Assembly: GCF_905220705.1 (NCBI RefSeq)
Contig: NZ_CAJNAT010000017.1
Location: 62,001-126,000, forward strand
Length of the DNA: 64,000 nucleotides
Direction of reading: 5' to 3'
DNA from: Paraburkholderia domus
Lineage (GTDB): Bacteria > Pseudomonadota > Gammaproteobacteria > Burkholderiales > Burkholderiaceae
Part shown: positions 25,905 through 35,458 of the stretch, piece after piece
How the letters are laid out: each line of letters starts with the position of its first letter
How positions within the stretch are numbered: the first letter of the stretch is position 1
Notes under the pieces: generated by a model
Database searches by the model: none
What the model saw: only the letters and a program-made list of their open reading frames with translations
What the model was told of the DNA's origin: nothing
Position numbers and translations under genes: made by a program

Positions 25905-26612
25905 TTATACCTTGAGGTGTTCGAAAATGGTGTCTGCCGCTCCTGCATCCCGGGCGTCACCATGCTGGACGATTTCACCCTGTTTCATGAGCAGGTAGCG
26001 GTCGGCAACCTTCAAGGCAAAAGGTACGTTTTGCTCGACGATGAGCATCGTGGTTCCCCGACGCTTGCGCTCCCACAGCAATGCCTCCGCTATGCGGTCA
26101 ATCACCGAAGGCTGCAAGCCCTCTGTGATTTCGTCGAGCAGCACGATCGAAGGTTTCATGAGCAAAGCGCGCGCGACTAGCAGCATTTTCTGTTCGCCGC
26201 CCGACAGGGTGCCCGCAGGTTGGCGAAGGCGTGTCTTGAACACGGGAAAGAGCGCGACGACGTCTTCAAAGCGCTCTTCAAACATGGAGTCGGCTTCGAG
26301 GCCGAGACGCAGGTTGTCGTAGATGCTCAAATCCTGAAAGAGGGCTTTTTCCTGTGCGGCGTAGGCAACCCCCAGGCGGGCGATCCGGAAAGGTGTCAAT
26401 CGCGTCGCATCCTGACCACCCATGCTCACGGCGCCGCGCTTCTTCGGCAGGTAGCCCATGATCGTCTTGAGTAAAGTAGTCTTGCCCATGCCGTTTTTGC
26501 CAAGCAAAGCCGCAGCCTCGCCTTTCGGAATCGACAAGGACAGATCCCGAAGGACGATCGAGGCCTTGTATCCACTTGTTACGTCATTGACTTGCAGTGC
26601 GGCGTCGGTCAT
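25905..26612 (-). CDS. ABC transporter ATPase (LivF/UrtE/FmdF type)
   Basis: The product has 235 residues: Walker A GKNGMGKTTL, signature LSGGEQKML, Walker B IVLLDEITEGLQP. The EITEGLQP variant is common in urea and short-chain amide importers. The start overlaps the end of the fused permease-ATPase gene (ATGA). It is a cytoplasmic subunit pairing with the ATPase domain of that fusion. Confidence 0.9.
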   Translation of the reverse strand: MTDAALQVNDVTSGYKASIVLRDLSLSIPKGEAAALLGKNGMGKTTLLKTIMGYLPKKRGAVSMGGQDATRLTPFRIARLGVAYAAQEKALFQDLSIYDNLRLGLEADSMFEERFEDVVALFPVFKTRLRQPAGTLSGGEQKMLLVARALLMKPSIVLLDEITEGLQPSVIDRIAEALLWERKRRGTTMLIVEQNVPFALKVADRYLLMKQGEIVQHGDARDAGAADTIFEHLKV

Positions 26613-28453
26613 GACAATTCTCCCGATTGATTGGCCGACGCAGGCGGAGGTGCGTCACCGTGCGCAGTACCTGCGTAGATGGTCTTGACAAGGTCGGAAT
26701 TGACGACCTCCTGGAAGGTTCCCTGCATGACGATCTGTCCTTGATGCAGCACGACGATGCGGGTCGCGATTTTCTCGACGAAATCCAGGTCGTGCTCGAC
26801 TAGCAGGCAGCACAGGTGGTGGCGGTGTGCGAGAGACGCCAGCACTGTGCCGATCTGCGTACGTTCCGTTTTGGTCAGTCCGGCAGTAGGTTCGTCCAGC
26901 AGCACAATCCGCGGTTCCAACGCAAGCACCATCGCAAGCTCAAGCGCCTGCTGTTCTCCGTGCGAGAGATCGTGTGCAACCAGGTCCAGCTTCCGATCCA
27001 GTTCAGTGGTACGGACGACATCGAGCGCATATGCTGGCAATGCCAGGGTTCCCGCCCGGCGGAACCATGACGGCGATTCGACGCGAGCGCTCGCAATACG
27101 CAGACACTCGGCAACAGTCAGGCTCTCGAACACGTTGGCATTCTGGAACTTCCGGCCCAATCCGAATCGCACGCAACGATCCGGGGGCAGTTGACGAATG
27201 TCGTTTCCGCACAGGCGAACGGTGCCGGCAGAACGTTCGGCGCCATCGCTCATGCAACGCATCAGCGTTGTCTTACCGGCCCCGTTCGGACCGATAAGGC
27301 CGACCAGTTCCCCTTCTTCAGCGCGCAGGTCAATCCCTTGCAGGACTTTCAGGCTGCCAAAATGCTTCTCGACACCCGTCATCACCAATGCAGGCTCGTC
27401 GGTGGGTGTATCAATCTTCTGCACGGGGCGCTCCGCCAATTGCGGGCGAAATGCTGCTTGCCGCCCGAGGCCGAACGGTTTGAGCAGCACCGGCACCAGG
27501 CCCTGCGGCAGCAGCACGATAACGATCACGAACGCCGCGCCGAGAATAAGCTGCCACGCGAATGGAAGGCTCCCGCCTAGGTACGCGGTGGCGACGTTGA
27601 TCAGCACAGCGCCGATCATGGGTCCCCACAGCGTGCCTCGTCCACCCAACGCGACCCAGATAATCAGTTCAGTCCCGAATACGAATCCGGTAAGTTCAGG
27701 CGCGACGACGCCGCTGAACGTCCCATAACCGAAGCCTGCGGCGCCCGCGATCGCAGCTGCACCAACGAGAAGTGCGATCTTCACAATCGACGTGTTAATA
27801 CCAAGAAACGAGCATCGTGATTCATTGTCGCGGATTGCGGTAAGCACGCGGCCGCCATCGCTGCGCACAATCACCCATGCCAGAACGGCCACGGCGATCA
27901 GTGCCACACCCGCGACCCAGTACCACGCCTCCAGTGACAGATCGAACGTGTCGAATCCAGTCAGCCCGGAACTGGAGCCCGTCCATTCGCCCCCGGATAG
28001 CAACGCCTGGACCAACACGATTGGCAAGACGAGCGAGATGACCGTCGCGAAGAAGGGCGACGCTCCCCGGTAAAAGGACAGCCAACCTATAAATGCGCCG
28101 ATTGCGCCCGCGACGGTTACCGCGAGAACAAAGGCCACGATGGCGTGCCCGACCGAAAACCCGTGGTGGGTAAACACGAGTCCGGCGGCATACGCGCCCA
28201 CGCCAAAGAACGCGGACTGCCCGAAGGTCAGATAGCCCGTGTATCCCCACAACACATCGACCGTGAGTGCGACAATGGCGAAGAAGAACGCTTTGATGAG
28301 CACGTTCAACAGATAAGTGTCAAACACCCACGGGCCCGCGGCAACGAGCAGGATCCCGATCACGCCAAGACCGGCCAGGCCACGACTGCGATCACGACGA
28401 CCTTCTGTTGCTGGACGATTCGCTCGGCCCAACAAGGTTTGGAAGTTAAGCAT
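26609..28453 (-). CDS. Fused ABC permease-ATPase (LivM-LivG type)
   Basis: The product has 614 residues. Residues up to about 335 form a LivM-like permease with about nine or ten membrane segments (LWGYTGYLTFGQSAFFGVGAY, split over two helices). The rest is a LivG-like ATPase with Walker A GPNGAGKTTL, signature LSHGEQQAL and Walker B IVLLDEPTAGL. Fusion of these two subunits is a known but less common form. It overlaps both neighbours. Confidence 0.9.
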   Translation of the reverse strand: MLNFQTLLGRANRPATEGRRDRSRGLAGLGVIGILLVAAGPWVFDTYLLNVLIKAFFFAIVALTVDVLWGYTGYLTFGQSAFFGVGAYAAGLVFTHHGFSVGHAIVAFVLAVTVAGAIGAFIGWLSFYRGASPFFATVISLVLPIVLVQALLSGGEWTGSSSGLTGFDTFDLSLEAWYWVAGVALIAVAVLAWVIVRSDGGRVLTAIRDNESRCSFLGINTSIVKIALLVGAAAIAGAAGFGYGTFSGVVAPELTGFVFGTELIIWVALGGRGTLWGPMIGAVLINVATAYLGGSLPFAWQLILGAAFVIVIVLLPQGLVPVLLKPFGLGRQAAFRPQLAERPVQKIDTPTDEPALVMTGVEKHFGSLKVLQGIDLRAEEGELVGLIGPNGAGKTTLMRCMSDGAERSAGTVRLCGNDIRQLPPDRCVRFGLGRKFQNANVFESLTVAECLRIASARVESPSWFRRAGTLALPAYALDVVRTTELDRKLDLVAHDLSHGEQQALELAMVLALEPRIVLLDEPTAGLTKTERTQIGTVLASLAHRHHLCCLLVEHDLDFVEKIATRIVVLHQGQIVMQGTFQEVVNSDLVKTIYAGTAHGDAPPPASANQSGELS

Positions 28454-29279
28454 GGGAGAACCCCCTCGGACGAATGCGCAGCGTCAGGGCGGCCAGAACC
28501 GCAATCGTGACGCCCCCAAATACGGGGCTAACGTATGTGCTGACGAGGACCTGACATGCGCCGAACACGAGGCAGGTCAGAAGAAGGCCGGTCATCGAAC
28601 TGCCTGCGACCATCACAAGCAGGAACGCACTGACAAGCCATGGCAGACCCATCCCAGGATCTACACTCGACAACGGAGTGATGAGCGCGCCGGCAAGTGT
28701 GCCCAGGCCTGCGCCGAGTCCAAACATCACAAAACGAATACGTTCGGAATTGATCCCGAGACCCTTTGCCAGGTCTTCGTTCATGATGACTGCACGCGTT
28801 TTCACGCCAAAGCGCGTCCGGTTGAGCAGGGCGCTCGTCGCACCCCAGATCCCGAGCGCGATCGGGATGAGCAACAGGCGGTAGGTCGAGTATTCGGTGC
28901 CAGCGATCGGCAACGCGCCATTTATCGGCGATTCGACAAACTGAACGCCGCGGCCGAAAATCATCGTGATCAACTGCCCGATTACGATGCCAAGTCCCCA
29001 TGTCGCGAGGATTGCGTCGAGAGGCCGCTTGTAAAGTGGCCGTACGACCACCCTCTCAACAATCATCCCCACAGCGGCCCCTACCACCAGCGCAAGCGGC
29101 AACCCGACCCACGGGTTGATTTTGAGCTGGGTAATCACAAAGCTTGCATAACCGCCAAGCGTCAGAAGTGCTCCATGCGCGAAATTGACGATCTTCATCA
29201 CGCCAAAGATCATCATCAGTCCGGCTGTCACGATAAACAGCACGGCTGCAGTCGTTACCACGTCCAATAACAGGCCCAT
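28446..29279 (-). CDS. ABC permease (LivH type)
   Basis: The product has about 277 residues with eight or so transmembrane helices, including MMIFGVMKIVNFAHGAL and GLGAGLGTLAGAL. ATG at 29279 has GGAG at a good distance; ATG at 29291, which starts at the same GGAG, is the longer alternative. It forms the membrane channel with the permease part of the fusion protein. Confidence 0.88.
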   Translation of the reverse strand: MGLLLDVVTTAAVLFIVTAGLMMIFGVMKIVNFAHGALLTLGGYASFVITQLKINPWVGLPLALVVGAAVGMIVERVVVRPLYKRPLDAILATWGLGIVIGQLITMIFGRGVQFVESPINGALPIAGTEYSTYRLLLIPIALGIWGATSALLNRTRFGVKTRAVIMNEDLAKGLGINSERIRFVMFGLGAGLGTLAGALITPLSSVDPGMGLPWLVSAFLLVMVAGSSMTGLLLTCLVFGACQVLVSTYVSPVFGGVTIAVLAALTLRIRPRGFSHA

Positions 29280-29354
29280 CGTAGTCTCCATCGGCCGAGA
29301 CGCGTGGGACGACCACGCTGACGTCTCGACCAGTCTCCATATAGTTACGAACCG

Positions 29355-30518
29355 TTACTTGATATTCGGGCACTGCGCGCCGGGATCGACGCGATCGAAC
29401 GTTTGCAGAATCTTGATCGAACCGTCGGGCTGAACCTGGCCAAGCCGCATTGAAAGAGGAGCATGCCGGCTCTTGTCCATCGACACGGGACCTCGCGGAC
29501 CATCGAAAGACACATCCTGAAGCGCCTTGATCACCTTGGATGCGTCAGTCGATCCAGCCTTTTCGACGGCCTCCTTATACAGATAGAAGGCCTCGTATTG
29601 AGGTTCGGACAACTCGTTCGGTGTCTTCACCTTGCCGCCGAACTGGCTGTCCAGGGCCTGGACGAAATGCTTGTTTTGCTTGTTATCGATGCTCGTGAGG
29701 TACGACGCGGACATGTACATGCCATTGGCAACGTCACCCATAGTCTTCGCCGTCCCTTCATCAATGGCAAGGTTGCCGTAGGGAACGGTCAGGCCTGCGC
29801 CCTTCAACTGCTTGGCCAGCGAGACGTTAGGGGCTCCACCAGCCGTTGCGCTGATCAGAGCGTCAGGTTTTGCATCACGAATCTTCGAGAGAATAGGTGT
29901 CCATTCGGTGCCGTCGATCGGGAGATATTCCTCGCCGACAACCTTCCCACCGTGCTGCTCGATGTACTTTCGGGTGAACCCAAGCATGCCACGGCCAAAC
30001 GCATAATCGCTACCCACCAGGAAGAACGACTTGGCCTTCTGGGTCTTCATCATGTAGTCGACGATCGGCGCGACCTGTTGCTCGGGCACCCAGCCGTTGA
30101 CATACATCCATGGGCTGCACGAGTGACCTTCGTAAAACGAGGTGTAGATAAACGGAACGCGACCGCGCGCTACGATCGGCAAGCCGGCATTTCTCGCTGC
30201 GCTGGTTTCCATCGAAATGATTGCGTCGACCTTTTTCTCGTATACCAACGTGTCGAAGGCTTTCTGGGCGCCAACCGCACCCGAGGCATCGTCGACGATC
30301 TCAAGCTCAACTTTGCGGCCCAGAATGCCGCCAGCCGCATTGATCTCATCTACTGCAAGCTGTGAAGACTGAACTACGGCAGGTGCAACCACGCTGTTGG
30401 CACCAGACAAGCCAACCGCAACACCGATCTTGATGGGTTCCGCGGCGTGAGCGGCGGAGAAAATGGTCACCGCAGTAGCAATTACGCTAAGCGGCCGCAG
30501 GGTTTTGGCGAGGTTCAT
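29355..30518 (-). CDS. Periplasmic substrate-binding protein (amide/urea/branched-chain type)
   Basis: The product has 387 residues with a clear Sec signal peptide ending AHA-AEP (about residue 26). Conserved features of the branched-chain amino acid/amide-binding clade are IGVAVGLSGANS, INAAGGILGRKVEL, SFYEGHSCSPW and GSDYAFGRG. The SFYEGHS-like segment resembles the AmiC ligand site (SIYEGFEYS), suggesting that importer and sensor recognise related compounds. Confidence 0.9.
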   Translation of the reverse strand: MNLAKTLRPLSVIATAVTIFSAAHAAEPIKIGVAVGLSGANSVVAPAVVQSSQLAVDEINAAGGILGRKVELEIVDDASGAVGAQKAFDTLVYEKKVDAIISMETSAARNAGLPIVARGRVPFIYTSFYEGHSCSPWMYVNGWVPEQQVAPIVDYMMKTQKAKSFFLVGSDYAFGRGMLGFTRKYIEQHGGKVVGEEYLPIDGTEWTPILSKIRDAKPDALISATAGGAPNVSLAKQLKGAGLTVPYGNLAIDEGTAKTMGDVANGMYMSASYLTSIDNKQNKHFVQALDSQFGGKVKTPNELSEPQYEAFYLYKEAVEKAGSTDASKVIKALQDVSFDGPRGPVSMDKSRHAPLSMRLGQVQPDGSIKILQTFDRVDPGAQCPNIK

Positions 30519-30561
30519 GTGGATGTCTCCGTTGGGTTGTGGTTGGTGAAACTGTGCAAGG

Positions 30562-31458
30562 TCAGCGCAGCGGCACTGGCCAGCCCGTACCTAGCATGAG
30601 GTCGTACACGTCGTCGCGACGGTCGCTGAGTACTTCATTGAAGGCGTTGAGCCGTCGCGATTTGCGGGACTGTTCGACGTTGATTCGGGCGTACAGGATT
30701 TCTTCTTGGTCTGGACTGGCCGGACCGGCAAGTGGCCATCCCTGTGCGCCGACAATCAGACTCTGCCCGATGAACGGCTGCGTCCTCTCGACGCCGATGC
30801 GGTTGGCGCATACGATGCTGACACCGTTGCTGTGCGCCGCTGCGACGGTAAGGATGTTCGCCATCGCAGCGCTCTGCTCCGGCTGACCCGGCATTGGTAC
30901 CCAGTTCGTCGGGACACAGATAATGTCGGCGCCCTTCGCCGACTGCAGCCGGTAGACTTCAGGAAACCAGCCGTCATAACAGATGGCGATCGCGAGTTTG
31001 CCAATGGAGGTTTCGAACACCGGCAGACCCAGGTTGCCGCGCTCGAAAATCCGGTTCTCCTCATTCCAGAGATGGAGCTTGCGATACGTGCCGATATAGC
31101 CGTCCGGGCCCACGAGTAACGCCGAGTTGTACAGCCGACTGCCTTCCCGCTCAGCGATACCTGCAGCGACATAGATGCCAAGCGAGCGCGCGGCATCTAT
31201 CCACGCGCAGGAGGTTTCCCCTTCCGGTACCGGTTCGGCCAGTTCGAGCGCCTCCTCCCGGCTCTCGAACACATACCCCGTATTGGCGAGTTCCGGAAGC
31301 ACGACCAGCATCGCGCCGGCCGCTGCCGCTTCTTCAATCAGGCGTATCGAGTGCGCGACGTTTTCCGCTTTTTCCCCGATGCGAGGTTCCATCTGGACGC
31401 TCGCTACCAGCGTGCCCTGCGCAGAAGCTGCTTCGCGCGTGGATTGTGAGATCTGCAA
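30562..31458 (-). CDS. Nitrilase-superfamily carbon-nitrogen hydrolase
   Basis: From TTG at 31458, behind CTGGAGAC, the product has 298 residues. The catalytic Glu56 (LPELANTGY), Lys127 (YRKLHLW) and Cys160 (AICYDGWFPE) are present. The family includes nitrilases, aliphatic amidases and other C-N hydrolases; the exact substrate cannot be read. An upstream open frame to 31569 would cross the leader terminator, so the start must lie after it. It is the first gene of the eight-gene operon ending with amiC-amiR. Confidence 0.85.
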   Translation of the reverse strand: MQISQSTREAASAQGTLVASVQMEPRIGEKAENVAHSIRLIEEAAAAGAMLVVLPELANTGYVFESREEALELAEPVPEGETSCAWIDAARSLGIYVAAGIAEREGSRLYNSALLVGPDGYIGTYRKLHLWNEENRIFERGNLGLPVFETSIGKLAIAICYDGWFPEVYRLQSAKGADIICVPTNWVPMPGQPEQSAAMANILTVAAAHSNGVSIVCANRIGVERTQPFIGQSLIVGAQGWPLAGPASPDQEEILYARINVEQSRKSRRLNAFNEVLSDRRDDVYDLMLGTGWPVPLR

Positions 31459-31476
31459 GTTTGTCTCCAGAAATGC

Positions 31477-31516
31477 AAAAAGCCCCCGACTACGCGATTT
31501 GCGTATGTCGAGGGCT
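31477..31516 (-). terminator. Leader terminator upstream of the nitrilase gene
   Basis: On the minus strand AGCCCTCGAC pairs with GTCGGGGGCT (one G-U), the stem is extended by TACGC/GCGTA around a small loop, and TTTTT follows immediately. It ends 19 bases before the start codon, so in the absence of antitermination most transcripts should stop here. Confidence 0.85.
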
Positions 31517-31537
31517 CTCATAGCCGACGTAAGTTGT

Positions 31538-31555
31538 GGCAGCAACCCTGCTGCC
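31538..31555 (-). promoter_or_regulatory. ANTAR-type RNA hairpin in the operon leader
   Basis: GGCAGC-AGGGTT-GCTGCC forms a perfect 6-bp stem with a six-base loop having A at position 1 and G at position 4, the signature recognised by ANTAR proteins. A second hairpin, GGCT-ATGAG-AGCC, follows and uses the first bases of the terminator stem, so it would exclude the terminator; its loop has five bases and fits less well. The AmiR-like protein of the same operon is the likely ligand. Confidence 0.72.
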
Positions 31556-31639
31556 GGACAAGCGATCAAGAGACCTGCTCATCTGCGACACAGTCTGCTC
31601 ACAAGAGCGTTGACCGTCAAGAACAGGTAACCCGAATAG

Positions 31640-32309
31640 GGAAAATACCGATGAGCAACGTAATCGGCGGCAATCTAAAAGTCTTGAGGTTGGATAAAGA
31701 CGCCGGCCGACGTTGGTCGGCCGACGAATGCCTGACAGCCTTTAGCGGCCGGCCCGTGACACACCCAAGCGTTCCGTTGTGCCGCGCGTCCACTTGCGGT
31801 GGGGGGACGGACAAGGATTTGCGGCGGAACCGGCCACGATCGGCATGTCAACGCGTCATCGTCGACCGTCTCATGTGGACCGCCCAGCGGCCTGTCGTAA
31901 ATCTGGTTCGAGTGGCTCAAGCGGGTCGACAAGAGGCTGGCGTGCCTTCCCGACAGCCGCCGTTCACGAAGTCAGTGATGAACTGAGGAAGCGCGGTTCC
32001 GGTTACAAATGTGCCTGCCGAACCGCAAGATTACGATACGTATTCCTATCAGAATAGCACTGTTTTGCGCCGAAACGTGCCCGGTGGAAAATCGCCACGC
32101 AACGACTCGGCCGACAGCACTCTTCGACGCAGCGCTAATCGTTGACCTTGCCTTTCGAAATCAACGGTTAAGCTTGCCGGACGCACCTCGCGATGCGAAG
32201 TGACGGATTTAATTTGGACTGAGGGGAAGTGATGCTTTTACTTCGTTCGGAGTGGAAGCAAAACCGTCACTGCAACGGTGCGTCGACCCGATATTTCGAG
32301 GTTCGGTCG
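31640..32309. other. Intergenic stretch, promoter of the nitrilase operon expected here
   Basis: No gene is supported. The promoter driving the leader should lie in or just left of this region (a TTGACG hexamer is at about 31615-31620 on minus), but no good -10 partner is seen. Confidence 0.35.
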
Positions 32310-32354
32310 GATCGCGGTAGGGATGCTCATTACTGAACACCCCCCGCACAGATC
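32310..32354 (-). ncRNA. Group II intron domain V-like hairpin
   Basis: On the minus strand GATC pairs with GATC, enclosing a stem of GGGTGTTCA with TGAGCATCCC capped by the GNRA loop GTAA. It lies just after the end of the intron-encoded reverse transcriptase remnant, where domain V and VI of a group II intron are expected. The assignment rests on position and fold, not on a covariance search. Confidence 0.45.
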
Positions 32355-32383
32355 CCGGCGTGCCCAATTCGGGCACCGGGCTC

Positions 32384-33506
32384 CTACCTCGGGTGTTTGA
32401 CGGCAAATCGCTCGTTTGGCCACGGATGAAGGATTCGAGGGCGCGGGAGCCAGGCATTGGCGATCCGCGACATTCGCTCCCACGTCATGGCATCCTTCTG
32501 GCTGCGTCGCCGGAGCGTGCGCCGCCAGAGATTGGTGACGTGATATCGAAATGCGCTGAGTGCCCGTGAATTGGTGGGCACCGCGTGGTACGCGAAGTAC
32601 CCGCGAACCACCTGCCGGAGCCATTGCCCTTGCACTGGAATCGGTTCATGCATGCGCCTCCGAAGTTCCTCCTTGATCTGCCTGAGTTTCGCCCGCATAC
32701 GATCCCCTCGGGTCTTCCTCTGTAGCTGGAAGGCACCACGACGAGACCGCCCACAGATAAAGATGAAACCCAGGAAGGTGAAAGTCTCCGGCCGGCCAAG
32801 GCCGTAGCGCTTTCGTCTGCCCGCTGCGTTGCGGCCAAACTCCAGCAACCTCGTCTTGTCCGGATGCAGCGCAAGCGAGAACTCTTCCAGCCTCGCTCGC
32901 ATCGCGTCCCAGAAGCGCCGCGCGTCGTCTTCGTGCTGGAAGCCGACCACGATATCATCCGCGTACCGCAGAATGATCACGTTGCCTTTGGCTTCCTTTC
33001 GTCGCCAACGATTGGCCCAGAGATCAAAGACGTAGTGCAGGTACACGTTCGCGAACAGTGGTGAAGCCACCGCTCCCTGGGGCGTACCGGTCTCACTGAC
33101 GCTCAGTTCCCCGTCTTCCAGAACGCCCGCCTTGAGCCACTTGCGCACAAGGCGGATGATGCGCTGGTCGCCGATCCGATGCTCTATGAAACGGACTAGC
33201 CATTCCTGGCTACGCTCCGCTCCGTACTTGCGCATGCAGACGCTGGAGATGTTCTTCCAGTCCTGCTTCGTAGTACCGCCACGTCACACCGTCCACCCCG
33301 GGCGCCGCATTGCGTTTGAGCGCAAGAAACGACTCCCGAAGGCGATCGATCGTGACATGGTGCAGAAGCGCGGTGAACCGCTCCTTCTTCCGCTGCCTCG
33401 CAGCTTGCCGTACACGTTCCAGCCCCTGTGACACGCTTGCCCGGTTCTGCGCCCGGCACGTGCGCGGCTGACCCGTGTTCCCCTTGGTCCCCGCCCTTGG
33501 CTCCAC
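32384..33506 (-). pseudogene. Group II intron reverse transcriptase/maturase with internal deletion
   Basis: The 5' part, from GTG 33506, encodes RT block 0 (RKKERFTALLHHV, then NAAPGVDGVTW). At about 33225 the frame breaks and resumes with IEHRIGDQRIIRLVRKWL, a segment that normally lies about 100 residues later. The blocks with the first catalytic Asp of the palm (D-A-D-I type) are missing. The later part has YADDIVVGF and the maturase region through to the stop at 32384. The product is not functional. Only about 50 bases separate it from the end of the preceding intron remnant, so the intron's 5' RNA domains are also gone. Confidence 0.85.
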
Positions 33507-33555
33507 CCACTCCGCAGCCGGCTGCCCGGCGTTGTTCGCAGGCTTCGTCGCTGTT

Positions 33556-33635
33556 GGGTCGGAGGAGGCGCGCTGACGCGCTGGCCTCCGTCCGCCGCTC
33601 AAACTGCACGTGCCGTTTTCCGGCATGCAGCTTTC
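33556..33635 (-). ncRNA. Group II intron domains V and VI
   Basis: At 33601-33635 the minus strand reads GAAAGCTGCATGCCGG-AAAA-CGGCACGTGCAG-TTT, a classic domain V hairpin. It is followed by a GC-rich stem (CGGAGGCCAGCGCG pairing with GCGCGCCTCCTCCG) fitting domain VI, ending near ACCCAAC at about 33556. It directly follows the maturase fragment at 33634-34045, so the 3' end of that intron is preserved. Confidence 0.75.
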
Positions 33636-34045
33636 ACGAAGATGCAGCATGCTGAGACGCAATAGAAGGTATCAGTTGCACAAGATTGACCAACCCGAAC
33701 TCGCCATACAGCCGCGCCTCGGGCAAGACCTTCCAGCCCATGTTGCGCCAGCGCTTGAATCGATGCGACCAGATGCGCCGCACGATCCATCGGTTGAGCC
33801 GGTTGAAGATTCGCCGGACGTGGGAGCGCTTGTAGTAGTGCCCCCAGCCCCGCAGGATGGGATTGAGCCGTCCAATCAGCTCCCGCGTTCGAAGCGGCAC
33901 ACATCGCTTTGTAAGACGACGCACCTGATCCATGAAGCGCTGAACCGACTTCTCCCGGGGGTACGCGTACAGCGCACCCGACCGGGCGCCACTGCGGATT
34001 TTGGCTGCGGGCAGCGATAACTGCCGCCCACGCTTGATCTTGTAG
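33634..34045 (-). pseudogene. Group II intron maturase C-terminal fragment
   Basis: The frame YKIKRGR ... LYAYPREKSVQRFMDQ ... LNPILRGWGHYYKRSHVRR ... RLYGEFGLVNL is the maturase X and C-terminal region. The RT domain and the intron 5' end are absent; the frame emerges directly from the truncated methylase gene at about 34045. Domain V and VI follow. It is of a different subtype from the RT remnant at 32384-33506 and is therefore a separate intron. Confidence 0.85.
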
Positions 34046-35456
34046 CAGTGGTGCCGGAACCGCAGGTAGGATCAAGGACAAGATCGCCGGGATCGCTTGT
34101 CATCGAGATACAGCGTTGTATGAGCGTTGTTGGTGTCTGGACTACGTAGACTTTCGGATCAGCCCGACTCTGAACGCCACCGATGTTCAGCCATGCGTTG
34201 TTTGAGTTCGACGCGCTGAAGTCGTCAAGGTACCGGACATACGCCAGACTGTTGCCGGTCACCTCAACTCGCTCAGCACAAAGCAGGCGCCTCATACCAG
34301 CTTCGTTCGTTTTCCACCGGACCTTGATCGAAGGCCGAATCTCCTTGCCTTCAATTGACACTGGGAACCAAGAAGCGGCCCCTTCTCCCTTCTCCCGACC
34401 AACACTTTGGCTAGTCAGGTTGTCTTGGCGATACACACGTGAGCCAGCAGGCAGCTCCCCGTTGGGGGCGCGCACCACTGAGTTGAGGCCCCGTCGCTCT
34501 AGGTTCGCGAGACGAACGCGGCTGTATTTCTCGGCGCCATCCTCGCCTAACTCTTTTGAGCCAAAGAGCGCGCGGTACCTGGTTTGTTCTTGATCTCGGG
34601 CGTACCACAGGACGTAGTCGGTTACCCCCGGAAGATAGACGCCGGTAGAACCGCCAGAGGTTTTCGTCGATATCTGCGCGATGAAATTGTTGTCGCCGAA
34701 CACCTCATCCATGAGCATGCGCACTCGATGCACGTTCTCGTCCCCGATTTGGACGAAGATTGATCCCGAATCCGTTAGTAAATCCCGCGCCACCGTCAGC
34801 CGATCCCGCAGATAGGTCAGGTAGGAGTGAATCCCATCGCGCCACGTATCCCGAAACGCCTTCACCTGCTCCGGCTCGCGGGTAATGTGCTGGGCGTTGC
34901 CGTCCTTCACATCGCGGCTGGTGGTGCTCCACTGGAAGTTGCTGTTGAACTTGATGCCGTAGGGCGGATCAAAGTAGATGCATTGCACCTTGCCGCGCAG
35001 GCCCTCGCGCTCGGCTAGGCTCGCCATCACTTGCAAGGAATCTCCGAGGATCATGCGGTTCGACCAGTTCTGGTCGTGTTGATAGAACTCCGTCTTGTCT
35101 ACACCCTTGGGGATGCCGTTGAAGTCGGCAAAGAGATCTGCGGTGGTCTGCCCGGCTTCGTGTTCGCGCTCCCGCGTCTCACTCAACAAGTCGTCGATCA
35201 ATGCCTTGGGGTGGACCTTTTCCTGGATGTACAGCGGCGGGGCGTGAACGACGAGGTCGCTCCAGTCCTGCTCGTCCTTGCCGCGCCAGACGAGCTGCGG
35301 GTCGAGGTCGCGGTTGCGACGTCCGTACGCGACGCGCACTGGGCTTTGCTCGTCCTTCTGCATCACCGATTGATATTCGGCGGTGGGGATGTTCTTCCGC
35401 GTAGCCTCGTCGTGCTTGAGCGCTTCGACGGTCTTGGCGGTGAGGGTTCTGGCCAT
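34045..35456 (-). pseudogene. mod: Type III restriction-modification methylase (Mod), 3' truncated
   Basis: The N-terminal 470 or so residues are a beta-class N6-adenine methyltransferase: catalytic YFDPPYGIKF, then LRDRLTVARDLL and GSIFVQIGDENV, and SAM-binding LDPTCGSGTTA at the end. Directly after GSGTTA the sequence changes to the group II intron maturase fragment, so the rest of motif I and the C-terminal part are lost, and the frame reads on in nonsense to 33876. The start is two bases after the Res stop, so the two were one operon. Methylation activity is not expected. Confidence 0.88.
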
Positions 35457-35458
35457 AG

